Assembly: GCA_963662815.2 (NCBI GenBank)
Contig: CAXXWA010000012.1
Span: 1 to 64,000, forward strand
Source of the DNA: JAPPHA01 sp963662815
GTDB lineage: Bacteria; Pseudomonadota; Alphaproteobacteria; Rhodobacterales; Rhodobacteraceae
Length of the DNA: 64,000 nucleotides
Reading direction: 5' to 3'
The notes beneath the pieces were generated by a model. It did no database searches. It was given only the letters and a program-made list of their open reading frames with translations, and was not told the origin of the DNA. A program made the position numbers and the translations under genes. Each line of letters starts with the position of its first letter. Position 1 is the first letter of the stretch. This document shows positions 1 through 8,270 of this stretch, piece by piece.

Positions 1-2342
1 AGACGGCGAAGGAGTTCGAGGTCGCGCTTCCGGAGGAGCTCGCGGACGCCCAGAGGCGCGATCTCGCGGAGGCCTTCGCGCAGGCGCTTGCGGACGGCTA
101 CGGCGCCGCGGCGGACTGGGCCGTTCACGCCGCGTCCCGTGCCGGCGACCAGCGCAACGTCCACGCCCACATCCTGCTCACGGTCCGGGAGGTTTCCGCG
201 GAGGGTCTCGGCGGGAAGATCCGTCTGGAGCGCGAGAACGGCTGGCTGAAGCGGGCGGGCCTCGCGACCTCGCACGACCAGGTCCGGGAGTGGCGGGCGT
301 GCTGGGCGGACCTTGCCAACGACGCGCTGGCGCGCGCGGGGCACGACGTCCGGATCGACCACCGCTCGCACGCGGACCGGGGCCTGACGATCCAGCCGGT
401 CCGGACGGTCGGGGTTCACGCGACGGCGATGTCGCGTCGCGGCATCGACGTCGAGCGCACGGACCTCGACGCCGCGGGGCGGGCGTGGAACCTGGAGGCG
501 CTGCTCGGGCGCGCGGAGGACGTCCTGCAGCTGGTTTCCGAAAGCAGGAGCGTGTTCGGCGCCGCGGACATCGAGCGCGCCGCAGCGCGCGCGGTGCGGG
601 ATCCGGAGGCGGTGGAAGCGGTTCTGCGGGCGGTGATGGAGTCTCCCGAGCTGGTGACGATCGCGCAGGACGCGAGGCCGGGCTCCCCGAGGCGCTACAC
701 GACGCGGCGGACGATCCGGACGGAGACGGAGATGGCGCGGTGCGCGGCCGGGCTCCGGGAGGACCGGAGCTGCGCGGTTTCCGCCGATCTCCAGGCGGCT
801 GCGCTGGAGGCCTGCGGGCGTTCGATGGAGGCGGCCGGGGCCGGCTCCGGCCTCGCGCCGGAGCAGGAAGCGGCGTTCCGCCACGCGACCGGTCCGGAGC
901 GGATCGCGGTGATCGCCGGGGTGGCCGGGGCCGGCAAGTCGACGATGCTCTCGGCGGCGCGGGACGCCTGGGAGCGCTCGGGGCGGCGGGTGCTCGGGGC
1001 GGCGCTCGCCGGCAAGGCGGTCGACGGCCTGCAGGAGTCCTCCGGGATCGAGTCCCGGACGCTCTCGGCCTGGGCGCACCGCTGGGAGCGGGGCGAGGAC
1101 CGGCTGGGGGCGGGCGACGTCCTGGTGATCGACGAGGCCGGGATGCTGTCGACCGCGCAGCTGGCGCCGGTGCTGCGGGAGGTGGAGCGGCGCGGGGCGA
1201 AGGCGGTCCTGGCGGGGGATGCGGAGCAGCTGCAGGCGATCGGGGCCGGCGCGCCCTTCCGGGCGGTCGCCGAGCGCTGCGGCGTCGCGGCGCTCTCGAC
1301 GGTCCGGCGCCAGCGGCGGGACTGGCAGCGGGAGGCCTCGTTGCTGTTCTCCGGGCACCGGACCCGCGAGGGTCTCGAGCTGTACGCCGGCGCCGGCGGG
1401 ATCGTCTGGCGGGCGCATGCGGACGCGGCGAAGGTTTCCCTTGCCGCGGAGTACGCGCGGCACGTCCGGGACCGTCCGGAGGCCTCCCGGCTGGCGCTGG
1501 CGCACCGCCGCGCCGACGTGGCGGACCTGAACCGGCTGGTCCGGTTTGGGCTGCAGCACATCGGGCTCCTCGCGGAGGACGAGACGCGGATCGGGACGGC
1601 GCACGGCGAGCGGGCCTTCGCGGCCGGCGACCGGATCGCGTTCCTGGAGAACGACAGCCGGCTCGGGGTGCGGAACGGCAGCTTCGGGACGGTGGAGGCG
1701 GTCGCGGGCGGGGAGTTGCGGGTCCGCCTCGACGGCCGGGCGGATCCGGTCCGGATCGATCCGTCGGAGTTCCGGTCGTTCGATCACGGCTACGCGGCGA
1801 CGATCCACAAGGCGCAGGGGGCCACGGTCGACCGGACCTTCGTGCTCGCGGGGCCGACGATGGACCGGCATCTCGCCTACGTGGCGATGACCCGGCACCG
1901 GGACGACGCGACGATCTTCGCGGCGCGGGAGACCTTCCGGGACTTCGGGGGCCTGGCCCGGCGGCTGTCGCGCTCGGGGCTGAAGCGGAACGCGCTGGAC
2001 ACCGAGGGCTTCCTTGCGCGGCGGGGGCTGGCGGGCTTCCTGGTCCGGATCGGCCGGGGGCTGCGCCGCGGCCTCGAGGCGGTTCTCGGCGCGTCCGCCC
2101 TGCCCTCCCTCGGGGAGGCGTTCCTGACGTTTCCGGAGCGGGAGGGCCCCCTGCCCGTTCCGGAGGCCGCGGACCGCGCGGCCGAGGCGATTCAGCGCCG
2201 GATCCTCGCGAAGGAGCTCGCGCGGCAGGAGGCGGAGCGCAGGCGGCAGGAACGGGAGAGGCAGGCCGCGGAGCGGCAGCGCCGGGAGCGGGAGAGGGAG
2301 AGGGTCCGGAGCCTGGACCGCGGCTTCGGGTTCGAGATGTGA
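1..2342 (+). CDS. traA: TraA-type conjugative relaxase-helicase, 5'-truncated by window edge
   Basis: This multidomain conjugation protein nicks the origin of transfer and unwinds DNA for export. The reading frame is open from base 3, so its start lies outside the window and about 779 residues are visible. Near the left edge is the end of a MobA/MobL relaxase domain, including the metal-binding His-x-His (visible residues 54-56, in NVHAHILLT) that follows the nicking tyrosine in this family. A RecD/TraI-like superfamily 1 helicase follows, with Walker A GVAGAGKST (bases about 918-944), Walker B VLVIDEAG (about 1123-1146) and a C-terminal VAMTRHRDD motif (about 1880). The tail is a charged coiled coil. 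The next gene follows at once. The domain order matches TraA of alphaproteobacterial plasmids and integrative elements, so this end of the window is conjugative DNA. The catalytic tyrosine itself is not visible. Confidence 0.9.
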   Translation, partial: TAKEFEVALPEELADAQRRDLAEAFAQALADGYGAAADWAVHAASRAGDQRNVHAHILLTVREVSAEGLGGKIRLERENGWLKRAGLATSHDQVREWRACWADLANDALARAGHDVRIDHRSHADRGLTIQPVRTVGVHATAMSRRGIDVERTDLDAAGRAWNLEALLGRAEDVLQLVSESRSVFGAADIERAAARAVRDPEAVEAVLRAVMESPELVTIAQDARPGSPRRYTTRRTIRTETEMARCAAGLREDRSCAVSADLQAAALEACGRSMEAAGAGSGLAPEQEAAFRHATGPERIAVIAGVAGAGKSTMLSAARDAWERSGRRVLGAALAGKAVDGLQESSGIESRTLSAWAHRWERGEDRLGAGDVLVIDEAGMLSTAQLAPVLREVERRGAKAVLAGDAEQLQAIGAGAPFRAVAERCGVAALSTVRRQRRDWQREASLLFSGHRTREGLELYAGAGGIVWRAHADAAKVSLAAEYARHVRDRPEASRLALAHRRADVADLNRLVRFGLQHIGLLAEDETRIGTAHGERAFAAGDRIAFLENDSRLGVRNGSFGTVEAVAGGELRVRLDGRADPVRIDPSEFRSFDHGYAATIHKAQGATVDRTFVLAGPTMDRHLAYVAMTRHRDDATIFAARETFRDFGGLARRLSRSGLKRNALDTEGFLARRGLAGFLVRIGRGLRRGLEAVLGASALPSLGEAFLTFPEREGPLPVPEAADRAAEAIQRRILAKELARQEAERRRQERERQAAERQRRERERERVRSLDRGFGFEM

Positions 2343-2347
2343 GCGCG

Positions 2348-3085
2348 ATGGACGACAGGGATCCGTTCGCCGACGACGGCGACGGCGACGCCGCCGAGGC
2401 GGTTGCCCGGGCCTTCGAGCAGATCGCCGAGGCCATCCGGGGGCAGCACGAGGACACCGCGGTCCGGCTGCAGGAGCTGGACCGGGCCCTGGCGCGGCAC
2501 ACGGGCGTTCTGGGGGACCTGATCAGGACCGAATACGCCGGCGAGCTGGGCCGGCTCGGGAAGAGCGTGAACGATCTCGTCCGGAAGCAGGACGCGCTCG
2601 CGGAAGCCCTCGGCAAGCAGCGGATTGCGGAGGCGGCCCGGGACCTTCACGGCGCGTCCTGGGCCCTGGAGGAGCGGGATGCGAAGCTCGCCGGCGCGAC
2701 CCGGGATCTCGAGGCGCTGGGCCGGAAGATGGACGGGATCGTCGCGCGTCCGGCGGCGCGGGCGCAGCAGAGTCGAAGCCTGCAGCTGCTTTCCGCGGCC
2801 GGCGCTCTCTGCGGCATGATCGCGATCCTTCTCGGGCTCTGGGCCCTGCCGGACGGGGGCGAGACGAGGATGGCGGCGACGATCATGGGCGACAGCTACT
2901 GGGGCGCGGCGTGGCGGATGATGGAGGCGAACGATCCGGAGCGGCGCCGAACCCTCGGCGTCCTGACCTGGATCGACGCCGGTCCGGAAGAGGCGGAAAG
3001 GCACAGGGCCTGCCGCGACAGGGCCTGGGAAAGCGGCGAGCGGCAGGAATGCACGGTCGTGTTCAAGCCAAGAAGCGGGAGGTAA
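2348..3085 (+). CDS. Membrane-anchored coiled-coil protein (DUF6118-like), downstream of traA
   Basis: This 245-residue protein has an acidic N-terminus, a long charged helical region (residues about 15-140, heptad-like) and one hydrophobic segment (about 147-168, LLSAAGALCGMIAILLGLWALP-like). A roughly 75-residue tail follows that ends in a Cys-containing basic segment. It starts 6 bases after the traA stop and is certainly co-transcribed with it. The layout, and the position directly after a TraA relaxase, resemble the DUF6118 proteins of alphaproteobacterial plasmids. That family assignment is from memory and not certain. A role in mobilisation, such as tethering the transfer complex to the inner membrane, is inference only. 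Its stop codon abuts the stop of the convergent ribbon-helix-helix gene. Confidence 0.65.
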   Translation: MDDRDPFADDGDGDAAEAVARAFEQIAEAIRGQHEDTAVRLQELDRALARHTGVLGDLIRTEYAGELGRLGKSVNDLVRKQDALAEALGKQRIAEAARDLHGASWALEERDAKLAGATRDLEALGRKMDGIVARPAARAQQSRSLQLLSAAGALCGMIAILLGLWALPDGGETRMAATIMGDSYWGAAWRMMEANDPERRRTLGVLTWIDAGPEEAERHRACRDRAWESGERQECTVVFKPRSGR

Positions 3086-3370
3086 TCAGGCAATCGGCGG
3101 CTTACCGTATTTTTTGAACAAACCATTGAGCGCTTCCCCCAGAAGGTCTTGTCCTGTCCTGTCTTGTTCCAGCGCAAGGATGCGGAATTGCCGCGATACA
3201 GCCGGGTCGAAATGACCGGCGATTGTTTTTGTCCCTTGCCGACTCAGTGGTTGTCCGGTTTTGGCTGCCGACTTTTTGCCAAGTACCCTTTTGTTGTCTT
3301 GAATCGTCGTTGATCCTTTCAGATCTTCGACGCTATGAAGTGCTTCGGCAAGGCTGGGTCTTTTGCTCAT
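3086..3370 (-). CDS. Small ribbon-helix-helix-like protein downstream of parA
   Basis: This 94-residue basic protein follows parA by 32 bases and forms the second gene of a partition-type cassette. The C-terminal half (HFDPAVSRQFRILALEQ...LLGEALNGLFKKYGKPP) has the pattern of a ribbon-helix-helix DNA-binding fold, as in ParG-like and antitoxin-like proteins that accompany small ParA ATPases. It would be the centromere binder and autoregulator. The ATG at 3370 was chosen because AAGGAG lies about 11 bases upstream. An earlier in-frame ATG at 3424 lies inside the end of parA and lacks a comparable ribosome site. Palindromic TATAC-rich sites sit immediately upstream and at two other promoters nearby. 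The fold assignment rests on sequence pattern only. Confidence 0.7.
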   Translation of the reverse strand: MSKRPSLAEALHSVEDLKGSTTIQDNKRVLGKKSAAKTGQPLSRQGTKTIAGHFDPAVSRQFRILALEQDRTGQDLLGEALNGLFKKYGKPPIA

Positions 3371-3402
3371 TGGTGCGCTGTCGCTCCTTACTTTGTGTGC
3401 GT

Positions 3403-3432
3403 CTATACATGTGTACATATCCACGTGTATAG
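3403..3432. promoter_or_regulatory. Inverted repeat upstream of the ribbon-helix-helix gene (operator/centromere candidate)
   Basis: The arms CTATACATGTG and CACGTGTATAG (10 of 11 positions inverted) are separated by 8 bases, with an internal GTGTACAT palindrome-like core. The site overlaps the parA stop codon and lies 33-62 bases before the small gene's start. It shares the TATACAT core with sites at 4015-4036 and 7130-7137. A binding site for the cassette's own DNA-binding protein is inferred. Confidence 0.5.
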
Positions 3433-4017
3433 ATCTTGAATTTCCTGTGCGGCTTTGCTTCCGGAATCATGTTCCAGAACTCCCTGACCCGCCGTCAACG
3501 AATGCACAAAGGCCATGCGTTGCCCGATTCGCACCGGTGCAACTTCCAGCCCATAGCCGGCAATCGCGGCGGCAGCCTCTTCACCAAGCGGCCCCCGTGC
3601 CGGTACGGCGTTGAGTACCGCAAAGGCGGATACTCTGGCGAGGTGGCATACGTCGGCCGAGGCTCCGATTGCCCGTAAATCCAAAATTCCCGGGCGGCAG
3701 GGGATCAACACTAGGTCGGCAATACGAGCTGCAATGAGCGCAGAACTCTCTGCATGTGGTGCTGTGTCGATCAAAACGATCTGTGCGCCATGATGCCTAG
3801 CGGTGTGAAGAGCCTTCTCGAGTCGGGTTGCCTGTACAGAGACCACGACAGGTTTTGAAGCCATACGACTGTCATGCCAAGTTTTGGCGCTTACCTGCGG
3901 ATCGAGGTCGATTACGACAGCTGAACGGTTGAGCGCCTCGGCGGCGATTGCCAGATTGAGGGCGAGGGTTGTTTTCCCGGTCCCGCCCTTTTGCGAGAGG
4001 ATGGCTATTGTGTGCAT
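3403..4017 (-). CDS. parA: ParA/Soj-family partition ATPase
   Basis: This 204-residue P-loop ATPase would segregate a low-copy replicon. It has the deviant Walker A motif KGGTGKTT (residues 10-17), with the signature lysine before the glycines, then VVIDLDPQVS (A') and VLIDTAPH (Walker B). It is short and lacks an N-terminal helix-turn-helix, like the small ParA/ParF class that works with ribbon-helix-helix partners. The candidate partner is the next gene. The start codon sits inside the palindrome ATGTATACAT, and no good Shine-Dalgarno sequence precedes it. It may be translated from a leaderless message or coupled to the methylase gene, which ends 62 bases upstream. Together with repA and traA, it marks this part of the window as plasmid-derived. 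Confidence 0.92.
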   Translation of the reverse strand: MHTIAILSQKGGTGKTTLALNLAIAAEALNRSAVVIDLDPQVSAKTWHDSRMASKPVVVSVQATRLEKALHTARHHGAQIVLIDTAPHAESSALIAARIADLVLIPCRPGILDLRAIGASADVCHLARVSAFAVLNAVPARGPLGEEAAAAIAGYGLEVAPVRIGQRMAFVHSLTAGQGVLEHDSGSKAAQEIQDLYTWICTHV

Positions 4018-4036
4018 GTATACATTTTTACATGTA
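4015..4036. promoter_or_regulatory. Double palindrome over the parA start (operator candidate)
   Basis: Two palindromes, ATGTATACAT (4016-4025) and TACATGTA (4029-4036), stand side by side, the first overlapping the parA start codon. The sequence matches the core of the other two sites of this cassette. Binding here would block parA initiation directly. Confidence 0.5.
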
Positions 4037-4079
4037 GAATGCGAGTTTTCTTCCTGTTTGGCCAGGCAAAACGAAGAGG

Positions 4080-7000
4080 TTATCCTTGGTGCACATGGTC
4101 GGGCAGGATACGGGCCGCTAGGGTGTCGATCTCTCGCACGGCCCTATCTGCCCCAAGCCGCTCCCGGATGCGGTTGGATGCCGCGACCTGGCCCCGCGGC
4201 CAGTCGTCTCCATCCTCGGCGATCATCGTCCGGACAATCTCTTCGGCCTGTTCGGCTAGGGCCGCCAGTTGCGTGTGGTTCTCGTCGTTCGGGTTGAAGA
4301 AAGGTACGGGCACGGCTTTCCAAGGATTCTTGGAAAAATGTCGTCCACTTGCACGCGATTGTACGAATGCGGTCTTCAGATTCGAAGCGTTCAGCATGGC
4401 AATCAAGAAGGCCGCTTCCTCTGTAGTTTCTGTCGGGCGTCTGAAAATCGTGTGCTGGAGGCTCATCGTGCCCTCTGGAATTCGGCAAGCACGCATGATG
4501 TCGCCGGAGACCGGATAGACAACCAGCCAACGTCCGGATTCGCGCAGAGGAAACTGGACTGACAGCCCTCTGTTGTGGTTGATCCGGGTGAGAAGGGTCT
4601 GCGGTGTGCTCCTCCCTTGGCCGCGATACTCCCGGTAAAGGCCGTCGAGTTCCTCCCAGAAAGGTTCTTTCGCTGCCTCCTGTTCGGTGAGCAGGCGGCC
4701 GTCATCACCGCGCGGTATGATGAAATACTCTGGGAGGTGGGGAGAGAGACCAAAGGGAAGGAGGCGTTCGGATCTCAGAAGTGGAGCAATCCAGGCATCC
4801 GGTACATCACCGGTGAGAGGTTCGATGTTGGACCAGGGTGGTTGCTTGGCACGCCTAGTGGTGACGGTGAGGTAACCCCGCCGTTGCGCTGGTCGCGAAT
4901 GATCGACTGTTACCAAGACGTACGGAAATATGGTGGCACCGTTTTTCCACTCTTCTGGTTTGTAGTCCGAAGGGATCCGCGGGAATCGAGCTTCGGCGTG
5001 CCAGCGCAGAAGTGCGGCGGCTTCCTCTGAAGTCGAAGCGGGCCCAGGACGCCGGTCGGGGCAGCTTGCCTTCAACACGCGAGCATCCTGCGGCAGGCCG
5101 GAGGGACGCGAATCGTAGAGGACGCATGAGCGCCGAGCATCCCCGCTGCCGAACACCTGCACATCGGACAGGTCGAGACTCTGCGCTAGGATGCCGCCAT
5201 GCCGTTGGCGGAATTTCTCCCAGTTGCCCGCCCGCAGAGCCGATGCCTTGACCACCCAGGCGGCGGGATCTCTATCCGGGTCGACTAGGTAGAGTTGACG
5301 GCTGCGCGTGACGAACAGTTGAGCGATATCGAAATGCGGTGCCTGAATTCCACCTGTCCACAGGTTTAGTTGTGGATGGACGGGGTTCTTTCCGGCTAGA
5401 GCCTCTAGGGCCCGCTTGCGCTCCGGAACCTGAATGGCCGCCATCTTCACCCAGGGCGGGTTAGCCACGATGCGGTTGATCTTCCGGCGCTTCAACTGTT
5501 CCGGACCAGTGATGTTCGTGATGTACCAGGTCCAGACGGAATTGCCCTCGCGTTCGACAATTTCACCGAATTTCTGATGACAATCCTCGATCATCTGCCG
5601 GTCGGCATGATCCGGAACAGAGTTACGGACGGGACCGGGCAAGTTCTGGTGATTCGCGGCAGAAAGCACCAAGCGGCGGAGCAGATCCGGGAATGACGGC
5701 AGTTCGGTGAAGCTTCTGGGCAGCGAAATTTCCGTTCCCCGCGGCGTCCAAATCTTGATTTCCCCGTTCTGAGGGCGGAACAGACTGTTTTCATTATCCC
5801 GCAGCATCATCGTATCGCCTTGGTAGATGCGCACAGCCGATGGGCCGTCCGAAGGCGGGGCGGGAAGCGCCCGCAGGATTGTCGTCCGCGAGAACTCTGC
5901 CGCTACGGGGTGGATGTCGATGCCGTTGACCAGCCGGCAAACCGCATCGGATTGTTGCACCTCCGACAGATCATTCATGGCCGGTTGCTTCAGGAGGCGC
6001 AGCGCTGCGTGGTAGAGGAAGGTTCCCGAGCCGCAAGTTGGGTCGAGCACGCCTGTGCCTTGCAACGCCTCCCCGCCGAGTTGGGCAGCCTCGATAGACT
6101 GTGCACACCAATCATCGTCGAGCACGTCTCGCACCAGCATCTCAGCCAACCAGTCGGGGGTGTAGAACTCGCCGAAGTCCTTGCGGTCGCTGTCACTTAC
6201 AAAACGTTCGTAGAGTGGGCGCAGGACGTCGCCGCGGGTCTGCCGCCATTCGTATTCTGCAATACGGGAGAGCAGATTGCGGGCCAGAGTCTTTCCCTCG
6301 TGCGTGTCCAGAAGCCAGGAAACAAAACCATCGCTCAGAAGCTCCTGCGGGTCGGGACACATCAGGGGATGCGTGACCGTGTGAGCTACACCTCTGGAAA
6401 GACTGACGAGAAACGTGTGAGCGACAAACAGGCGATCCTGAGCTGCCTTGGTCTGAGGTGCCATGCCAGATCCTTGCAGCATCTCGAGCCAGAGCAGTCT
6501 CTTGGTTTCCAGTTTCGCCAACTGGTGTTGATTAGTGATTCCGTCATGGATGTCGCGGAGCCGATCGGCGAACTCGCGAAACAGGTCAACGGGGTCTTCA
6601 GGGATCCAAGGTTTTCCGACTAATTCGCCTTCCAGAAGGGTGGTCAGTCTTTGAACTAGGGCGGCAGGTTGTGCTGTGCGATAACGGAACTGTTCCGGCT
6701 GAGCAGCGGGGTTGTGTCGGTGTTCCCAACTCCAGATGTGCCAGGTTGTGCCGTCGGTCAGGATCCCGGTCCAGCGTCGGTTGTTATTTTTTTCTTCTCC
6801 CCTTGCGCGTTCAATTTCCGCCAGCACATAGCGCTGTAACTGCTCGAACGGGCTTTCACCGCCGTCTGGAGCAGCATTGGGATTGTCAGCACCTCCATGG
6901 GTCTTGACCTCGATAATGGTACGAAGACGTGGCAGGTAGATGTCGCTCCGTCCGCCTGGAGTCGGATGTTCCAGCACCATCTCGCTACTGCCTTCGGTCA

Positions 7001-7106
7001 ATCCTTCGAGCAGTTGGCACAGGTGGTGGCGAATCGTAGCCTCGTTCTCTTGTGGCTGGAGATCGAGCAACCTTCTGGCGCGGAGATTTGTCGGCGAGCG
7101 GGCCAT
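4080..7106 (-). CDS. Type IIG-like restriction-modification enzyme (N6-adenine methylase with N-terminal nuclease-like region)
   Basis: This large protein of about 1008 residues appears to combine cleavage and methylation in one chain. The N-terminus contains a PD-(D/E)XK-like signature: Asp55 in SDIYLP, then Glu66-Val-Lys68 in IIEVKTHG. The middle holds the S-adenosylmethionine site LDPTCGSGTFLY (about 354-365) and the adenine-methylase catalytic motif NPPW (about 549-552), as in Eco57I-type and other N6-adenine methylases. The C-terminal third resembles a target-recognition/helical specificity region. ATG 7106 (MARSPTNL) is preferred; an ATG at 7118 is also possible. The open frame beyond that runs into IS30 debris. 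The promoter carries a TGTATACA palindrome also found at parA. A stand-alone methylase of a phage-exclusion system is an alternative reading, but the ExK motif favours restriction. Confidence 0.85.
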   Translation of the reverse strand: MARSPTNLRARRLLDLQPQENEATIRHHLCQLLEGLTEGSSEMVLEHPTPGGRSDIYLPRLRTIIEVKTHGGADNPNAAPDGGESPFEQLQRYVLAEIERARGEEKNNNRRWTGILTDGTTWHIWSWEHRHNPAAQPEQFRYRTAQPAALVQRLTTLLEGELVGKPWIPEDPVDLFREFADRLRDIHDGITNQHQLAKLETKRLLWLEMLQGSGMAPQTKAAQDRLFVAHTFLVSLSRGVAHTVTHPLMCPDPQELLSDGFVSWLLDTHEGKTLARNLLSRIAEYEWRQTRGDVLRPLYERFVSDSDRKDFGEFYTPDWLAEMLVRDVLDDDWCAQSIEAAQLGGEALQGTGVLDPTCGSGTFLYHAALRLLKQPAMNDLSEVQQSDAVCRLVNGIDIHPVAAEFSRTTILRALPAPPSDGPSAVRIYQGDTMMLRDNENSLFRPQNGEIKIWTPRGTEISLPRSFTELPSFPDLLRRLVLSAANHQNLPGPVRNSVPDHADRQMIEDCHQKFGEIVEREGNSVWTWYITNITGPEQLKRRKINRIVANPPWVKMAAIQVPERKRALEALAGKNPVHPQLNLWTGGIQAPHFDIAQLFVTRSRQLYLVDPDRDPAAWVVKASALRAGNWEKFRQRHGGILAQSLDLSDVQVFGSGDARRSCVLYDSRPSGLPQDARVLKASCPDRRPGPASTSEEAAALLRWHAEARFPRIPSDYKPEEWKNGATIFPYVLVTVDHSRPAQRRGYLTVTTRRAKQPPWSNIEPLTGDVPDAWIAPLLRSERLLPFGLSPHLPEYFIIPRGDDGRLLTEQEAAKEPFWEELDGLYREYRGQGRSTPQTLLTRINHNRGLSVQFPLRESGRWLVVYPVSGDIMRACRIPEGTMSLQHTIFRRPTETTEEAAFLIAMLNASNLKTAFVQSRASGRHFSKNPWKAVPVPFFNPNDENHTQLAALAEQAEEIVRTMIAEDGDDWPRGQVAASNRIRERLGADRAVREIDTLAARILPDHVHQG

Positions 7107-7194
7107 GCAAGTTTCCATTATTGTGTATTTGTATACATGGCAATCTGTAAAATTATCAACATTCCCACATGCACAGAACGGATTCCAGTCGACC
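7107..7194 (-). promoter_or_regulatory. Promoter of the restriction-methylase gene with TGTATACA operator
   Basis: Read on the - strand, TTGATA and TATACA hexamers stand 18 bases apart, upstream of the ATG at 7106. The TATACA is part of the palindrome TGTATACA (7130-7137), which recurs at the parA start. A regulator bound there would cover the -10 element. Confidence 0.5.
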
Positions 7195-7378
7195 GACTCC
7201 GGCCGAGGCGTTCCGGAAGGCGCGGCTACGCTCCGGTTCGACGAAACTTCAGCCGCCTCAGGCGCCGATCTCCGTTGTCCCAAGGCCTGGATTCACCATC
7301 ACCGAACCATCTCCCCAGCTCGGGCAATGCGCTCGCTGCGGAAATGCCGAGGTTGCACTTCAGAGTGGAAGTGGGGAA
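7195..7378 (+). pseudogene. Remnant of one end of an IS30-family element
   Basis: This stretch matches, in opposite orientation, the 3' end of the IS30 copy at 53541-54945. It contains the transposase C-terminal pattern TPAEAFRKAR, then the same non-coding tail, and ends in the IS terminal sequence GTTGCACTTCAGAGTGGAAG (about 7352-7371). Only this end survives; no second terminal repeat is nearby. It sits just upstream of the restriction-methylase promoter. Confidence 0.75.
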
Positions 7379-7526
7379 CCCGATTTCGATCCGGATCGCC
7401 GGTCATTCTCGCCCCGAAACAGGCGCTCACGCCCCGCTTGAGGCCAAATGCATGGGCAAATACCCACGAGCGGCAAATCTTGCACCCTTGACGACACCCG
7501 AAACGAGTCTATCGGCGTTCTCAGCC

Positions 7527-7617
7527 AAAGGGAACGTGGGCGAGCTGCGCGGCGGGCGTCTAGGCTGCTTCAGGCCGCCGGTCGTCGCGGGGCTGGCGTG
7601 TCCGGCGAAAGCCGTGC
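7527..7617 (-). pseudogene. Remnant of an integrase C-terminus
   Basis: This segment resembles the 3' end of the intact integrase gene 750 bases further right (8274-8375). Both share the track CGAGCTGCGCGGCGG and GGCCGCCGGTCGT. On the - strand it still encodes AGHASPATT, the counterpart of AGHSSPATT in the intact protein, with the distal frame scrambled. It shows that a second, related tyrosine recombinase gene once ended here. Short indels rule out a functional product. Confidence 0.65.
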
Positions 7618-7685
7618 GGCAACATTTTGGATACGCACCTTTCGGCGGGCCTCTGTCGGCCAGCATGGGGGCGGTTGATTGCATC

Positions 7686-8159
7686 CTATTCGAAGGCGTG
7701 GAGTTGGCGGTAGACGAATTGCTCTTCTGTCCATGCACCGAATAACCAAGCATCACCAACTCCGGTGTGGGCGCACCGGCCTATGTATTGTGCGAAGACC
7801 TGAAATATCTCGTTGTACCCAGGTTGCCTATAACCATCGAACACCATTACCCGGAGGTCTGCGCGAGCTAGAAGAAGCTTCTCGAAATCGTAGTAAATCT
7901 GGTCTTGTGCCCCCCACTCGCACTCGGCGGCGAGTGCAACCCGGACAAGAAATTCATCGCTGTCGTACTCTAGACCGGTAACGTCATAGAGCCACTCATT
8001 GCCTTCGGCAGCGCCCTCGTCGACATTTGTCGCGTACCGATAAAGGGCAGGGTTGAAGTCGCGGCATGCTAGGCAGAGTGCGGTCTTTACGGTTTCTCCG
8101 GTGACGTCTTCACCGCGGTCGATGAGACCGTCCAACCTGGTCTTGATTTGCTCCTGCAT
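7686..8159 (-). CDS. Uncharacterised 157-residue protein, possible PD-(D/E)XK-like fold
   Basis: I do not recognise the family with certainty. The central part reads ALAAECEWG, then DFEKLLLARADLRVMVFDG: an acidic residue pair (Glu79, Glu81) in one strand, followed about 10 residues later by Asp91-Phe-Glu93-Lys94 and a hydrophobic strand. That arrangement resembles small restriction-endonuclease-like proteins of defence islands. Its base composition is lower in GC than the neighbouring integrase. It is flanked by an integrase fragment on one side and the intact integrase on the other, so it is probably cargo of a mobile unit. A nuclease function is inference from pattern and context. Confidence 0.6.
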   Translation of the reverse strand: MQEQIKTRLDGLIDRGEDVTGETVKTALCLACRDFNPALYRYATNVDEGAAEGNEWLYDVTGLEYDSDEFLVRVALAAECEWGAQDQIYYDFEKLLLARADLRVMVFDGYRQPGYNEIFQVFAQYIGRCAHTGVGDAWLFGAWTEEQFVYRQLHAFE

Positions 8160-8270
8160 TAGAGATCGCCCTCCTGATCGAGTTTAAAGTACTGCTCCAG
8201 CCATGTCCCGAACATGCACCTGTAAACCGGACCGTGGCGGTGTCAACTCTGATCGGGTCCGCCGGGGTCC

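Noticed and set aside
178..2616. 812-codon open frame on the - strand opposite traA
   Set aside because: Composition is Arg/Pro/Ser/Ala repeats driven by GC-rich third positions; no domain, and traA is certain on the other strand.
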